Made by a program: the position numbers and the translations under genes. From assembly GCF_905220365.1 (NCBI RefSeq), contig NC_061139.1, positions 12,237,001 through 12,301,000 of the forward strand: a DNA stretch of 64,000 nucleotides, given 5' to 3'. Shown here piece after piece: positions 51,601-56,023 of the stretch (position 1 is its first letter; every line of letters starts with the position of its first letter). The notes under the pieces are model-generated. The model made no database searches and was not told where the DNA came from. It was given only the letters and a program-made list of their open reading frames with translations. This DNA is from Vanessa cardui. Its lineage: Eukaryota; Arthropoda; Insecta; Lepidoptera; Nymphalidae.

Positions 51601-54531
51601 ACCGGTGTACATACTACTCGACCACGGAGGTCGTCAGTAAAATAAAACTTTTTATTTATTATTTAGAAGCGCAAGCTACCCATTTATCAAATATTCTACC
51701 ACCAACATTACTTAGTATTGTAATGTTTCGGTTTGAAATGAATGTGTTATGCACTAGGGATAGACTTAGGTTCCAAACGTAACCGCCATTAGGCGATATC
51801 AGAAATAGTTAATATATCATACAGCGAAATAATATCAGACGGCCAATTTGACCGCAAAACCATTTAAAAAAGATCCTTAGAACTAATAATATTAATTGAA
51901 GTAACCTGGGATGTTAAATATGTAAGTAAACTGGTAAACTTTAAGTTGTGATAATTTGTTTTGAAATAAAATAAACGGTACATTTTAATATATCTGAATG
52001 ACAAAAAGATAAAAATATGTTCTGTTGATTTTACTAATTCCAAAAAGCCCTAACGAACTAAAAGGTATATAAAAAAAATTAAGGCGATTAGGTATATTGA
52101 AATAACAGCTGAACAATTCGAATGGACGAATCGTGGATAGGAAAGGATATGGAGTAATATAAAATGATTTTTTTATAGTTTAGCTTGGTGGACGACCTTA
52201 TGGGCCACCTGATGGTAAGTGGTCACTATTACTCGTAGACAATGCCGCTGTAATAAATATTAACAATTCCTTACATCGTCAATGTGCCACCAACCTTGGG
52301 AATTAAGATATTATGTCCCTTGTGCCTGTTGTTACACTGGCTCACTCACCCTTGAAACCGCAACACAACAATACTGAGTACTGTCATTTAGGGGTAGAAT
52401 AACTGATAAGTGGGTGGTACCTACCCAGACGGGCTTTTTTATATTACTAACATTAGTTTCGATGTAAGTTTATAACGCAATATATTAAATAAATTATATA
52501 AGTTTATTAGTGAAGACTTTCCAATTCTATTCTAAATCTATTTATATTCGGTTGAAATCTACAACTGTTGTCTTCTTATCGAATATAAATAAATGCTAAA
52601 CTATAAAATTGACCAAAACTCAAGTGTCTTAACCATTTTTATAGATGAACGTATCATCAGCGTGCATCGACGCATGCAGCTTCCACTTAGACATGGACAA
52701 CATCATGGACCGACCTGAGTGCATGAATGACTTCGACAAGCTCATGAAATGTGCTGCAGATGGATCGGGTAAAAAATAAATGTCAACTTTAAGAGTAGAC
52801 CAAAATAAACATTATATTGAGCACAAATAGAGTTCCTTTAACATCAAACACAAATGCGTACTTGTTACCTTTTAAAATAAAGGTCTATCGAGTCAATTTG
52901 GAACGATAAACCATTAAATAAAAAAAATATTAATAATATAAATACATATATACATTTCCAGATCACAGAAGCTGCTGCGCATCTTGGGGCGTTCCGCGTA
53001 ACTGCCTGGAACTCTGTCGTGGTGGACCGGTCTCCAGAACCTGCGCTCTCCAGCACGCGAGGCGAGCTCTAGCTTGCTTCAGGGACTCTGGAGCTAAGAT
53101 GCCTGGACCACCAAGGAACTTGAAAGCACATGCTGCACCAACACCTAACGCTGTTCTCTTAAGGTACTTTTATAGTGACTTGACTTTGACTTAAAGTCCT
53201 ATGACCCCTAGATGGGGCAGAGGGCGTCCACAGAGGTTCTCCATCTCGATATAGTATATTATATTATAGATATAGTACTTCAACTATAAAATTAGAATAA
53301 GCAATCCCCAATGATCCGCTTACGTATATCAATAATATTCCGAGGGCAAAAATATCGAAGCATATATTTTGTGGGAGAGATTAGTTATGCCAACATTTAA
53401 ATAACTTTTCAACACTATTGTATCGGCGAAAATTTAGAGTTCTTAAAGCCTAAAGAATTACTAAATTATATATTATAATTTTAATTAACAAGCCTGTGTT
53501 ATCAACAGCTGGGAGCCTCCGCGCAAGAACCCTGACACGGTCTACTTGTACCGGGTGTTCTGGAGAGCGTATGGTGCTAAGGTACCAGAAAAGTTGGATA
53601 CCAGCGAGACAAGTGTTGTTCTCACTGGACTACAGGATGATGTCAGATATGAATGCGTAGTGAAAGCAGCAAACGATGTCGGTAAGTAGATACGTTTGAT
53701 TAAAAAAATGGAAATAAAATATATAGATGCACCAGAAATCTAATGCGAGAATTTCTGGCTGATATTTTGAAATTATTTTAATGCGATTTGAGAGATTTTG
53801 CACAATTAGAAAATTTCTACAAAGACTGACTGGAATTGTAATGTTTCTCAGATTTTCTCCCATATCTTACGACAAGAGAAGAAACACTGACGAGTTCAAT
53901 CTTTTTTCCATCACCAGGTACATCATCCCTCAGCCAGCCGATAATGTTTACAACAGCTGGTCAGGAAACCGCTGCTGCCGCGGCTCCAGTGTCAACTTCT
54001 GGAACAGCTTCAGCTGTTGGCGTAGCTGTAGCCTGTATACTAGTAGCCGCTATCCTGCTAGCTGCAGGATTGTATTATAGACATAGAAAGGTATTAAAAC
54101 CATCACAACTTTAAATAATTTTGAGTAGTTTTAAATGTGTTTCAATATTTAACACAATTTTGTTTTGTTTTTCAGAATCTTAGACTAAAAGCTCAGGGTG
54201 GAGTCGCGTTCGAAAATCCAAGCTACCTACGAGAGCCAAATCCTGATAATGCCGTCAATGTAATACATTAGGACTTTTTTTGCAATTCTTTTGGAGAGCC
54301 TTTGGCTTATCAATAAAATGAACATATTTTCATTCACAGGGCACAATGCCAAACGGCACGGCTAACGGTGAAAATGGCATCGCAAACGGCATCTCGAACA
54401 GCGCCGCGTGGAGACAGGAGACGCAGAACCCCGGGAGCACGCTGGCGGCGGCGCGGGAGGTGGACCCGTCGCTGTACGAGGAGCTGAAGCTCGGACACGA
54501 CGGCGCGGGCTTCAAGCGCCTCAAGCCATAG
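9614..54531 (+). CDS. Single-pass receptor with Ig, FN3 and four DB domains (26 coding exons)
   Basis: The spliced frame is 1,452 residues. Exons: 9614-9680, 36237-36488, 37097-37243, 38044-38260, 38611-38783, 39069-39402, 40682-40835, 41376-41536, 41881-42094, 42222-42347, 42813-42993, 43982-44116, 44517-44695, 45183-45321, 45993-46128, 46397-46598, 46927-47032, 47229-47369, 48600-48778, 50278-50445, 52645-52768, 52962-53163, 53509-53681, 53918-54090, 54176-54259, 54340-54531. All introns are GT-AG and all phases match. Approximate domains: signal peptide 1-20; Ig 47-155; DB 178-285; FN3 287-396; DB 420-520; FN3 525-615; DB 628-720; FN3 722-826 and 830-935; Ig 940-1021 and 1022-1125; DB 1134-1220; FN3 1224-1303; membrane helix 1336-1357; cytoplasmic tail to 1452 with FENPSY at 1373-1378. 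The architecture matches the family named Ig-like and fibronectin type-III domain-containing protein, known from nematodes and insects. The DB module (paired-Cys, CC...C...C) has no established function. Adhesion or ligand binding at the cell surface is inference. An upstream non-coding exon probably exists, because an acceptor precedes the ATG directly. Confidence 0.9.
10040..10215 (-). repeat. Repeat family B, degenerate partial copy
   Basis: Recognised by cttagatgttatgtcgct and ccgtaacacaacaatat. Confidence 0.45.
10440..10907 (-). CDS. GIY-YIG endonuclease end of Penelope-like polyprotein, left arm (partial)
   Basis: A 5'-truncated frame, 155 residues, stop at 10440. GIY appears as GVY and YIG as SYIGQTKR, with the two cysteines of ECEC between them; cysteines in that place are typical of Penelope-like endonucleases. 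A downstream CEHALD...H segment and the REAIEI segment carry further family residues. The protein would nick target DNA for priming. Without the reverse transcriptase it cannot be autonomous. Its 154 residues after the first Met equal those of the right arm. Confidence 0.85.
   Translation of the reverse strand: MSQFLRPIKSNIPLQTAGVYKLECECGLSYIGQTKRSIGTRVKEHIGDVKNRRSSKSAVCEHALDKPNHFIRFDKPQILAREHRFIPRMIREAIEIQKHPNFNREDGWRLSNTWDPLIKNLKSQIQQTARPKDTVSAFCVQPERYSRYQLRNRWR
10923..11459 (+). CDS. GIY-YIG endonuclease end of Penelope-like polyprotein, right arm (partial)
   Basis: The frame is open from 10923 (VTDRIGNILKRASIKTVYKP...), which reads like the reverse transcriptase-endonuclease linker of the family, to the stop before 11460. 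The endonuclease part is the same as in the left arm. There is no real start codon: the frame begins at the truncation point, where the two inverted copies meet. Confidence 0.83.
   Translation, partial: VTDRIGNILKRASIKTVYKPHKKVSQFLRPIKSNIPLQTAGVYKLECECGLSYIGQTKRSIGTRVKEHIGDVKNRRSSKSAVCEHALDKPNHFIRFDKPQILAREHRFIPRMIREAIEIQKHPNFNREDGWRLSNTWDPLIKNLKSQIQQTARPKDTVSAFCVQPERYSRYQLRNRWR
11620..12020. other. Intronic, nothing recognised
   Basis: AT-rich DNA between the Penelope-like pair and the next repeat. Confidence 0.3.
12021..12510 (+). repeat. Repeat family C, split by a SINE
   Basis: The left part 12021-12093 and the right part from about 12395 join into one C copy once the SINE and one duplicated target site are removed. 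Confidence 0.7.
12076..12412 (-). mobile_element. tRNA-derived SINE (family A) with 18-bp target-site duplication
   Basis: The direct repeat acgaaaccaatgactcaa at 12076-12093 and 12395-12412 flanks a minus-strand SINE (tail at the left, A box gatggcccagtgg read on the minus strand at the right). It sits inside family C, so it is the younger insertion. Confidence 0.92.
12668..12938 (+). repeat. Repeat family B, degenerate full-length copy
   Basis: Weak matches throughout (gagtgagccaacgctac, gttcccagtgttggtgg) and an A run at the end. Confidence 0.5.
12939..14258. other. Intronic, no supported gene
   Basis: AT-rich DNA with short ORFs that show no recognisable domain. Confidence 0.3.
14259..14297. 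repeat. Perfect 17-bp inverted repeat (hairpin)
   Basis: Arms caaacattacacaacga at 14259-14275 and its complement at 14281-14297, loop acccc. Confidence 0.8.
14523..14735 (+). repeat. Family A SINE, old degenerate copy
   Basis: Keeps acgagccgag, gtttgtaatttatctcgtgctcg and a gtggaagaggaagctta block. Confidence 0.55.
14940..15380 (+). repeat. Repeat family D, two copies in tandem
   Basis: Copies at about 14940-15130 and 15120-15380, both plus strand; the second starts ggcttcgcacgggtgcaatac and is better preserved. Confidence 0.6.
15381..15865. other. Intronic, nothing recognised
   Basis: AT-rich DNA. The 69-codon frame at 15518-15727 has no recognisable domain. Confidence 0.3.
15868..16141 (-). 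mobile_element. tRNA-derived SINE (family A), 5'-truncated
   Basis: Tail at left (aacagcttgtaaatttccc), B box present (gggtttgaaccc on the plus strand), but the sequence stops within the A box. Confidence 0.8.
16142..17960. other. Intronic AT-rich DNA with remnants of repeats
   Basis: Contains a degenerate family B piece (about 16877-17000, plus) and two short minus-strand SINE A remnants (about 16735-16805 and 17207-17275, each with a ttttcctttaa...ttataaacaca block). The 95-codon frame at 17338-17625 is very AT-rich and not supported as a gene. Confidence 0.45.
17965..18115 (+). repeat. Repeat family C-like, degenerate
   Basis: Holds acccgctgaaatgattttgatgaaatttgg and gagtcccggaaaagatatag. 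Confidence 0.4.
18116..19261. other. Intronic AT-rich DNA
   Basis: Nothing recognised except a short minus-strand SINE A remnant at about 19024-19105. Confidence 0.35.
19262..19312. repeat. Perfect 23-bp inverted repeat (hairpin)
   Basis: Arms 19262-19284 and 19290-19312 are exact complements around the 5-base loop agtca. Confidence 0.85.
19313..19425 (-). repeat. Repeat family E, partial
   Basis: Contains gttaaatgacgattcaaagg and ccttgaataaaatttattttg. Confidence 0.55.
19703..19788 (+). repeat. Repeat family B, 3' part
   Basis: Reads gtctatgggtgatggtgacc to the A run after aaaccat. Confidence 0.65.
20086..20396 (-). mobile_element. tRNA-derived SINE (family A)
   Basis: Minus-strand copy, with the tail beside a (taaag)n tract at 20078 and the tRNA-like end at 20396. 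Its 5' terminus continues into the palindrome at 20382-20436. Confidence 0.85.
20460..20660 (+). mobile_element. Second tRNA-derived SINE-like family (family F), 5'-truncated
   Basis: Contains the canonical B box ggttcgattcc within cccgggttcgattcccggcc, followed by attagttttctat and gctttagctacttacattgg. The longest copy (56024-56245) also has an A-box-like tggtcgattgg upstream, so a tRNA origin is likely. Confidence 0.65.
20677..20845 (+). repeat. Repeat family K, copy 1
   Basis: Shares about 150 bp with 34600-34755, for example ttaattaatgtttaactct and aattaaggcgtttataagct. Confidence 0.6.
20876..20955 (+). mobile_element. Family A SINE, 3' fragment
   Basis: Only the end is present: ccttctcctcaaagggaaga through the gttgttattgttg tail. 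Confidence 0.75.
20960..23645. other. Intronic, no supported gene
   Basis: AT-rich DNA. A degenerate plus-strand SINE A lies at about 22185-22335. The 80-codon frame at 22381-22623 and the overlapping frames around 23080-23355 show no known domain. Confidence 0.35.
23650..23900 (-). repeat. Repeat family B, diverged copy
   Basis: Holds aatgcgccaccaaccttcg and acccttcaaaccggaaca. Confidence 0.6.
24560..24690 (+). repeat. Repeat family E
   Basis: Reads tttactttattcaagtaggc and gaagctaccaccggttcgg. Confidence 0.65.
24785..25405 (-). mobile_element. C-terminal part of a retroelement ORF, degenerate
   Basis: On the minus strand from 25390 the frame reads CPCGKEV...HGLSC (a Cys-Cys-His-Cys metal-binding-like pattern), then PDGLTLVPWERGRALVWDAT, CVDTLAPSH, a coiled AAAEKAEA segment, one frameshift near 25040, then VETLGPW and QRIGIAIQRGNAAS and a stop near 24810. 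This zinc-knuckle plus endonuclease-like end closes reverse-transcriptase proteins found in many animal repeats; I recognise the pattern but not the family name. The frameshift makes it a pseudogene. A 3' fragment of the same family is at 2466-2600. Confidence 0.7.
25406..27235. other. Intronic, no supported gene
   Basis: AT-rich DNA. The 99-codon minus-strand frame at 26827-27126 overlaps a plus-strand frame and has no domain. Confidence 0.3.
27236..27505 (+). repeat. Repeat family I, copy 1
   Basis: Shares about 250 bp with 50705-50985, including tactcaatgcatatgtatgt and ttttgacgggactttcactg. It contains a short (tctg)n tract. Confidence 0.65.
27845..28058 (+). repeat. Single arm of foldback family G
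   Basis: About 210 bp match the arms of 30459-31056, ending gaagtcggtttttctttttg. The second arm and the loop are absent. Confidence 0.7.
28059..28455. other. Intronic AT-rich DNA, nothing recognised
   Basis: No gene or repeat family that I can support. Confidence 0.3.
28456..28762 (-). mobile_element. tRNA-derived SINE (family A), well preserved
   Basis: (aac)n tail at left, B box gggtttgaaccc and A box ccactgggccatc (plus-strand readings) at right. Confidence 0.88.
28853..29032 (+). repeat. Repeat family C
   Basis: Starts actatactaatattatttatg, ends gcgggtgacaaccagt. Confidence 0.6.
29033..30109. other. Intronic, no supported gene
   Basis: AT-rich; the short minus-strand frame at 29542-29754 has no known domain. 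Confidence 0.3.
30110..30429 (-). mobile_element. tRNA-derived SINE (family A) with 9-bp target-site duplication
   Basis: caacgctta at 30110-30118 and 30421-30429 bracket a minus-strand copy with a (taaag)n-type tail. Confidence 0.85.
30459..31056. mobile_element. Foldback element (family G), 223-bp inverted arms
   Basis: Arms 30459-30681 and 30834-31056 are near-exact reverse complements around a 152-bp centre. Outer ends read aataaataaaattttaac and its complement. There is no coding capacity. It resembles a non-autonomous DNA transposon with long terminal inverted repeats. No clear target-site duplication was seen. Confidence 0.8.
31400..31662 (-). repeat. Repeat family D, best-preserved copy
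   Basis: Reads (plus strand) acatagtataaaacaaagta to gcacccgtgcgaagccgggg. Confidence 0.65.
31735..32185. repeat. Repeat family J with A-rich tract
   Basis: Contains tcaaaatcggtccacccagt, a 32-base A-rich tract at 32100-32132 and ends at gaagtcggttgaaaaa, a terminus like the outer part of family G. Probably the end of a larger element. Confidence 0.45.
32522..32690 (+). repeat. Repeat family E, variant
   Basis: Holds caaactactttattcaataaag, agtaccaccggttcagg and agaagaaccggcgaaagaaact. A related variant is at 62150-62300. Confidence 0.55.
32691..34436. other. Intronic, no supported gene
   Basis: AT-rich. The 101-codon minus-strand frame at 32663-32968 is probably a repeat-derived chance frame. 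A TATAAAAAGG sequence occurs at about 34073. Confidence 0.3.
34437..34547 (-). mobile_element. Family A SINE, 3' fragment
   Basis: (aac)n tail, then the end of the SINE to caatgcgggtt. Confidence 0.75.
34600..34755 (+). repeat. Repeat family K, copy 2
   Basis: See 20677-20845; in both places a SINE A fragment lies within about 60 bp. Confidence 0.6.
34926..35522 (-). mobile_element. tRNA-derived SINE (family A) split by a family B insertion
   Basis: The 3' half is at 34926-35134 and the tRNA-like half at about 35426-35522. Together they make one full SINE. Confidence 0.85.
35135..35425 (+). repeat. Repeat family B, nested inside a SINE
   Basis: Full-length copy between aagca at 35130-35134 and aagca at 35426-35430, a short direct repeat that overlaps the A-rich end of B. 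Confidence 0.8.
35523..36236. other. End of intron 1, nothing recognised
   Basis: AT-rich DNA leading to the acceptor of exon 2. Confidence 0.35.
36237..36488 (+). CDS. Receptor exon 2: acidic linker and first half of Ig domain 1
   Basis: Encodes an acidic stretch (NQEDEEPKEAW), then the first Ig half with Cys in LLTCVVLG and Trp in VLWKR. Ends at gtaagt. Confidence 0.9.
36783..36935 (-). mobile_element. RTE-type LINE, C-terminal fragment (broken)
   Basis: The minus strand reads GRPDKRWMDCVKDDM, the usual ending of RTE-family reverse transcriptases, then a stop and frameshift before EKTCCADPK. It is in intron 2 and is a dead 3' piece. Confidence 0.75.
37097..37243 (+). CDS. Receptor exon 3: second half of Ig domain 1
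   Basis: Contains the F/G-strand signature SDAGLYMCEL with the second Ig cysteine. Ends at gtatgt. Confidence 0.9.
37580..38000 (+). repeat. Degenerate SINE A followed by family E
   Basis: SINE remnant at about 37580-37775 (gttgaaggaaagcgttgtgag), then E from 37790 (aatatactttattcaagtag), within intron 3. Confidence 0.5.
38044..38260 (+). CDS. Receptor exon 4: first half of DB domain 1
   Basis: Carries the paired cysteines of DB (DCCVSANV) followed by CLGYC. Acceptor tttgcag, donor gtaagt. Confidence 0.9.
38611..38783 (+). CDS. Receptor exon 5: second half of DB domain 1
   Basis: Has KCMADGRNHVPCC, then C...C...C pairs ending LACIVEGI. Donor gtaaac. Confidence 0.9.
39069..39402 (+). CDS. 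Receptor exon 6: FN3 domain 1
   Basis: A whole FN3 module in one exon: PSPPEDVEVEPL, LNVSWSPP, TEYIVNV and YEVTVTSYNIHG, with several N-glycosylation sequons. Confidence 0.92.
39585..39775 (+). repeat. Repeat family C
   Basis: Intron 6; starts attaatattataaatgttaaag. Confidence 0.6.
40100..40345 (+). repeat. Repeat family B, 5'-truncated
   Basis: Begins at the ttactctaccgccaaatagc block; a 10-bp unit (gcctgtaa) is repeated three times inside it. Confidence 0.7.
40558..40652 (+). mobile_element. Family A SINE, 3' fragment next to exon 7
   Basis: Ends in ggctgttgttgttgttt, 30 nt before the acceptor of exon 7 (exon starts 40682). Confidence 0.8.
40682..40835 (+). CDS. Receptor exon 7: start of DB domain 2
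   Basis: Encodes RSCCINAGVNHYGCVDKLCD, the CC...C...C start of DB. Acceptor atcag, donor gtaagt. Confidence 0.88.
40927..41162. mobile_element. Miniature foldback derivative of the Penelope-like element, 14-bp target-site duplication
   Basis: aatcttattacatt at 40927-40940 and 41149-41162 bracket 208 bp. The left arm (about 40941-41006) is the inverted copy of the right arm end (about 41045-41110), both matching the terminal part of the 10263-11605 element; the right side also has its unique tail (gtgtaataatcgcgaaaatt). No coding sequence remains. It lies in intron 7. Confidence 0.87.
41376..41536 (+). CDS. Receptor exon 8: middle of DB domain 2
   Basis: Holds MICAPW, LDHTPCCRSRGLPESC and LPLCSGN. 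Donor gtgagt. Confidence 0.9.
41650..41832 (-). mobile_element. Family F SINE-like copy
   Basis: Minus-strand copy with gggcgagaattgaacccagg (B box region, plus-strand reading) and cgaccacggaggtc at its 5' end, ending 48 bp before exon 9. Confidence 0.65.
41881..42094 (+). CDS. Receptor exon 9: end of DB 2 and start of FN3 domain 2
   Basis: CLRFMNSYTNCLLQG closes DB 2; LPGPPSRLHL and AVVHWAPP start FN3. Donor gtaaac. Confidence 0.9.
42222..42347 (+). CDS. Receptor exon 10: end of FN3 domain 2
   Basis: Typical strand F and G sequence, NADYEIFVEAVNEHGVGEAS. Donor gtaaga. Confidence 0.9.
42420..42479. repeat. Perfect 28-bp inverted repeat (hairpin) in intron 10
   Basis: Arms 42420-42447 and 42452-42479 with a 4-base loop gact. 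Confidence 0.88.
42813..42993 (+). CDS. Receptor exon 11: first half of DB domain 3
   Basis: EEEEEN spacer, then NITACCERVQLSTVCMPLC and ending KLVRCGAG. The acceptor ccaattaag is weak in pyrimidines but the frame is conserved across it. Confidence 0.87.
43051..43343 (+). mobile_element. tRNA-derived SINE (family A), in intron 11
   Basis: Well-preserved copy with A box tggcccggtgg and B box ggttcaaaccc, tail (gtt)n. A degenerate SINE piece follows at 43389-43540. Confidence 0.9.
43599..43895 (+). mobile_element. tRNA-derived SINE (family A), second copy in intron 11
   Basis: Very close to the copies at 43051 and 45396 (shared variant tcagcggtgaaggaaaacatcg and gtgacaaatttcatag). Confidence 0.9.
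43982..44116 (+). CDS. Receptor exon 12: second half of DB domain 3
   Basis: GC-rich exon encoding RNHETCCARRGVPAAC, then C...C...C ending IVQCFEE. Acceptor tgtcgcag, donor gtgagt. Confidence 0.9.
44517..44695 (+). CDS. Receptor exon 13: start of FN3 domain 3
   Basis: LPGPPREVHAV, LFLDWTAP and SYTVHWQKV. Donor gtaagt. Confidence 0.9.
44985..45115 (+). repeat. Repeat family C, degenerate
   Basis: Starts actatactaatagtataaatg; contains a short palindrome gccctttcatgaaagggc. Confidence 0.45.
45183..45321 (+). CDS. Receptor exon 14: end of FN3 domain 3
   Basis: NSTYHLFVVAVNEHGTSLPS followed by a short linker. Donor gtaagt. Confidence 0.9.
45385..45701 (+). mobile_element. tRNA-derived SINE (family A) with 11-bp target-site duplication
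   Basis: atgtgaaaggg at 45385-45395 and 45691-45701 flank the copy in intron 14. Confidence 0.9.
45723..45905 (-). mobile_element. Family F SINE-like copy with internal hairpin
   Basis: Minus-strand F; inside it gtcattcccataacac is followed by its own complement at about 45750-45790. Confidence 0.65.
45993..46128 (+). CDS. Receptor exon 15: start of FN3 domain 4
   Basis: IPSPPHSLSV, WLALSWQPP. Donor gtgagt. Confidence 0.9.
46160..46345 (+). repeat. Repeat family C
   Basis: Contains ctctttcacgaccaaaccgc; ends 51 bp before exon 16. Confidence 0.6.
46397..46598 (+). CDS. Receptor exon 16: end of FN3 domain 4
   Basis: YYKMPGQNN, then LTPNTQYVAWVKAHSDAGDS. Donor gtatat. Confidence 0.9.
46631..46865 (+). 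mobile_element. Family A SINE with internal deletion
   Basis: The tRNA-like part is disrupted and the middle is missing; the tail is (cttta)n. Confidence 0.75.
46927..47032 (+). CDS. Receptor exon 17: first half of Ig domain 2
   Basis: PPTINPVNLVVEGTSMTILC with the first cysteine; the usual Trp position is not evident (SLYISG). Confidence 0.88.
47229..47369 (+). CDS. Receptor exon 18: second half of Ig domain 2
   Basis: RDMDLISCYADNGYG carries the second cysteine. Donor gtaaga. Confidence 0.88.
47370..48599. other. Intron 18 with a long family E copy
   Basis: AT-rich; family E at about 48043-48435 (caaaatatactttactcaaat, ggtaccaccggttcgg, atgaaacggcaaag). Confidence 0.55.
48600..48778 (+). 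CDS. Receptor exon 19: first half of Ig domain 3
   Basis: IPTIQASG, SVILECRVEALPKPTIAFWR: an I-set type Ig half with Cys and Trp. Donor gtaaga. Confidence 0.9.
49074..49352 (+). mobile_element. tRNA-derived SINE (family A)
   Basis: In intron 19; shortened between the B box and the body. Confidence 0.8.
49852..50020 (+). repeat. Family A SINE, degenerate 5' part
   Basis: Holds gggttcaaatcctg (B box) and ctcgtactcgtcggtgaagg. Confidence 0.6.
50278..50445 (+). CDS. Receptor exon 20: end of Ig domain 3 and start of DB domain 4
   Basis: ITEADEGDYFCHAENAFG is a classic Ig F/G motif; the exon ends NVTECCTQ, the first cysteines of DB 4. Confidence 0.92.
50705..50985 (+). repeat. Repeat family I, copy 2
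   Basis: Matches 27236-27505; intron 20. Confidence 0.65.
51425..51850. repeat. Family F (minus) followed by degenerate family B (plus)
   Basis: F at 51425-51637 ending cgaccacggaggtcg; B-like remnant from about 51655. Confidence 0.55.
52190..52437 (-). repeat. Repeat family B
   Basis: Intron 20; from tatgggccacctgatggtaa to acctacccagacgggctt. Confidence 0.75.
52645..52768 (+). CDS. Receptor exon 21: middle of DB domain 4
   Basis: SSACIDACSFHLDMDN, then KLMKCAADG. Acceptor tttatag, donor gtaaaa. Confidence 0.9.
52962..53163 (+). CDS. Receptor exon 22: end of DB domain 4 and start of FN3 domain 5
   Basis: RSCCASWGVPRNCLELCRGG closes DB; MPGPPRNLKAH starts FN3. Donor gtactt. Confidence 0.9.
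53509..53681 (+). CDS. Receptor exon 23: rest of FN3 domain 5
   Basis: SWEPPRKNPDTVYLYRVFW and VRYECVVKAANDVG. Donor gtaagt. Confidence 0.9.
53918..54090 (+). CDS. Receptor exon 24: juxtamembrane stalk and transmembrane helix
   Basis: Ala/Thr/Ser-rich stalk followed by ASAVGVAVACILVAAILLAA and the basic stop-transfer YYRHRK. Confidence 0.92.
54176..54259 (+). CDS. Receptor exon 25: cytoplasmic tail with FENPSY
   Basis: Encodes GVAFENPSYLREP. FxNPxY-type motifs recruit PTB-domain and clathrin adaptors in other receptors; the role here is inference. Confidence 0.9.
54340..54531 (+). CDS. Receptor exon 26: C-terminal tail and stop
   Basis: Asn/Gly-rich NGTANGENGIANG, then DPSLYEELKLGHDG and FKRLKP, stop TAG at 54529-54531. 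Very GC-rich towards its end. Confidence 0.9.
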   Translation, partial: GTMPNGTANGENGIANGISNSAAWRQETQNPGSTLAAAREVDPSLYEELKLGHDGAGFKRLKP

Positions 54532-55810
54532 CCCGCGGCGCGCCGCTCGCCGCTCCGCTCGCCGCGCCTCACGCCGCGGGTGGCGCCCTCGCCGAGCGGC
54601 CCCGCCACGCGTCCCGCTCCCGCCCAGCCCGAACTCCTGCTTCTCGCTCCCGTTTGGCGAGAGTGAGGACTGGACCTCGGTTTCCAGTAACGATTTCGAC
54701 AACAGTTGATAGACAGACGCTCATGCGTGGTGTTATGTGCGTAGAGTCTTAGAGTATACCCGGCGTGACGTCACGCTGGCGTCCTCCCGCTCGCACGTCG
54801 AAACGGAACTTTATCAGTGACCACCAAATATATTTGTAGGAATTTTGCGGGTACGGGATAGGAGCAATACATTAGACATTGTGAGATTAAGGCGTGTCTG
54901 AGCGGAGTGTAGATAAATATATTTTCAATACCTACCTTACTTAATGTGATGTAAACCAAAAAAAAATCATGTAAATATTGTATTTGCCGAATACCACAGC
55001 CGTTCTTGTTCGTCTCGGTTGTGGTATTTGGCGAAATGATTGTATTTAGTGTTACGTAGCGTCAGTTTTGAAGAAGTAATTTAGAAATTTTCTATAAAAA
55101 AAATGTGCCTTCGAACAATACAGTAGGTTAGACTTAGTTACTGTTTGGTATGTAAAAGTATGACTAATTGTACATAAACATTCCATAAGTACCTAAGTAA
55201 GAATAACGAATTATTGTTTATATATAATGATATCAAAATTTTAAATAGAAACTGCAAATAATGAAATGTACATACATTCGATTCTTGAAGGAATAATAAT
55301 TATCCTTATAAACTTTTTAGTACCTAAAAGAATAGATTTTTATAATTATTTTGTTGTATACGGAAATTAAACACACGTTTTATATGTTTCGGAATAGTTT
55401 ACTTTCATACTGCGTATGTTTTTAAATGACAATAACCGTTAAACATACCAAATATTTTTAGCGCCATCTGTTATCCATTAATGACAATTTTAATTTAATG
55501 AATCTCTAATAGATGTCGCTTAACCTTTTAAAATATTTTTATTATTATTATTAACTCCTCCAAGTAACGTAACTTAAAACAGGAGTAGCTAATAATAATA
55601 ACATAAAAGCACCTTCGGTTCATTTATTAAATAAAATATCATTTATTTTGATAGAAAATTTGAATAAAAACATACGAAGTAAGATATCGTTTAAAATTTG
55701 CTCAGAGGAGAATGTGATCAGTAGTTTTTATTAGGAACTTCTTCCTATTCTATTAAAGTAATTTAGATAAAAGACGGATGTGATTAGATTTGTAAATAAT
55801 ATTAATAAAA
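54532..55810 (+). other. Probable 3' UTR of the receptor gene
   Basis: The first 200 bases are strongly GC- and CpG-rich, then AT-rich. AATAAA candidates are at 55630-55635, 55663-55668 and 55804-55809; which one is used cannot be told. Confidence 0.5.
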
Positions 55811-56023
55811 AAAAATATTTAAGAAACCAACTTGTTTCATTTGACTTGTTGCTACTTATTATTAAGTTCATACCCACTACTACATGATGGAAGGGTTTAA
55901 TATACGTCTGCAGAAGTACAACCCACTTATCAGATTTCCTTACAAGCCTACGCTCAACTGCAAAGCATTGCTAGCCCTTGTTAATCGCGCTTGATATAAA
56001 TATTTGACATTTGAAAACGACCA

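Noticed and set aside
54334..54702. 122-codon minus-strand frame rich in Arg, Ala and Gly
   Set aside because: It is antisense to the last receptor exon and the GC-rich 3' UTR; GC-rich DNA lacks stop codons by composition. No domain is visible.
54408..54752. 114-codon plus-strand frame
   Set aside because: Overlaps exon 26 in another phase; low-complexity Ala/Arg/Gly composition only.
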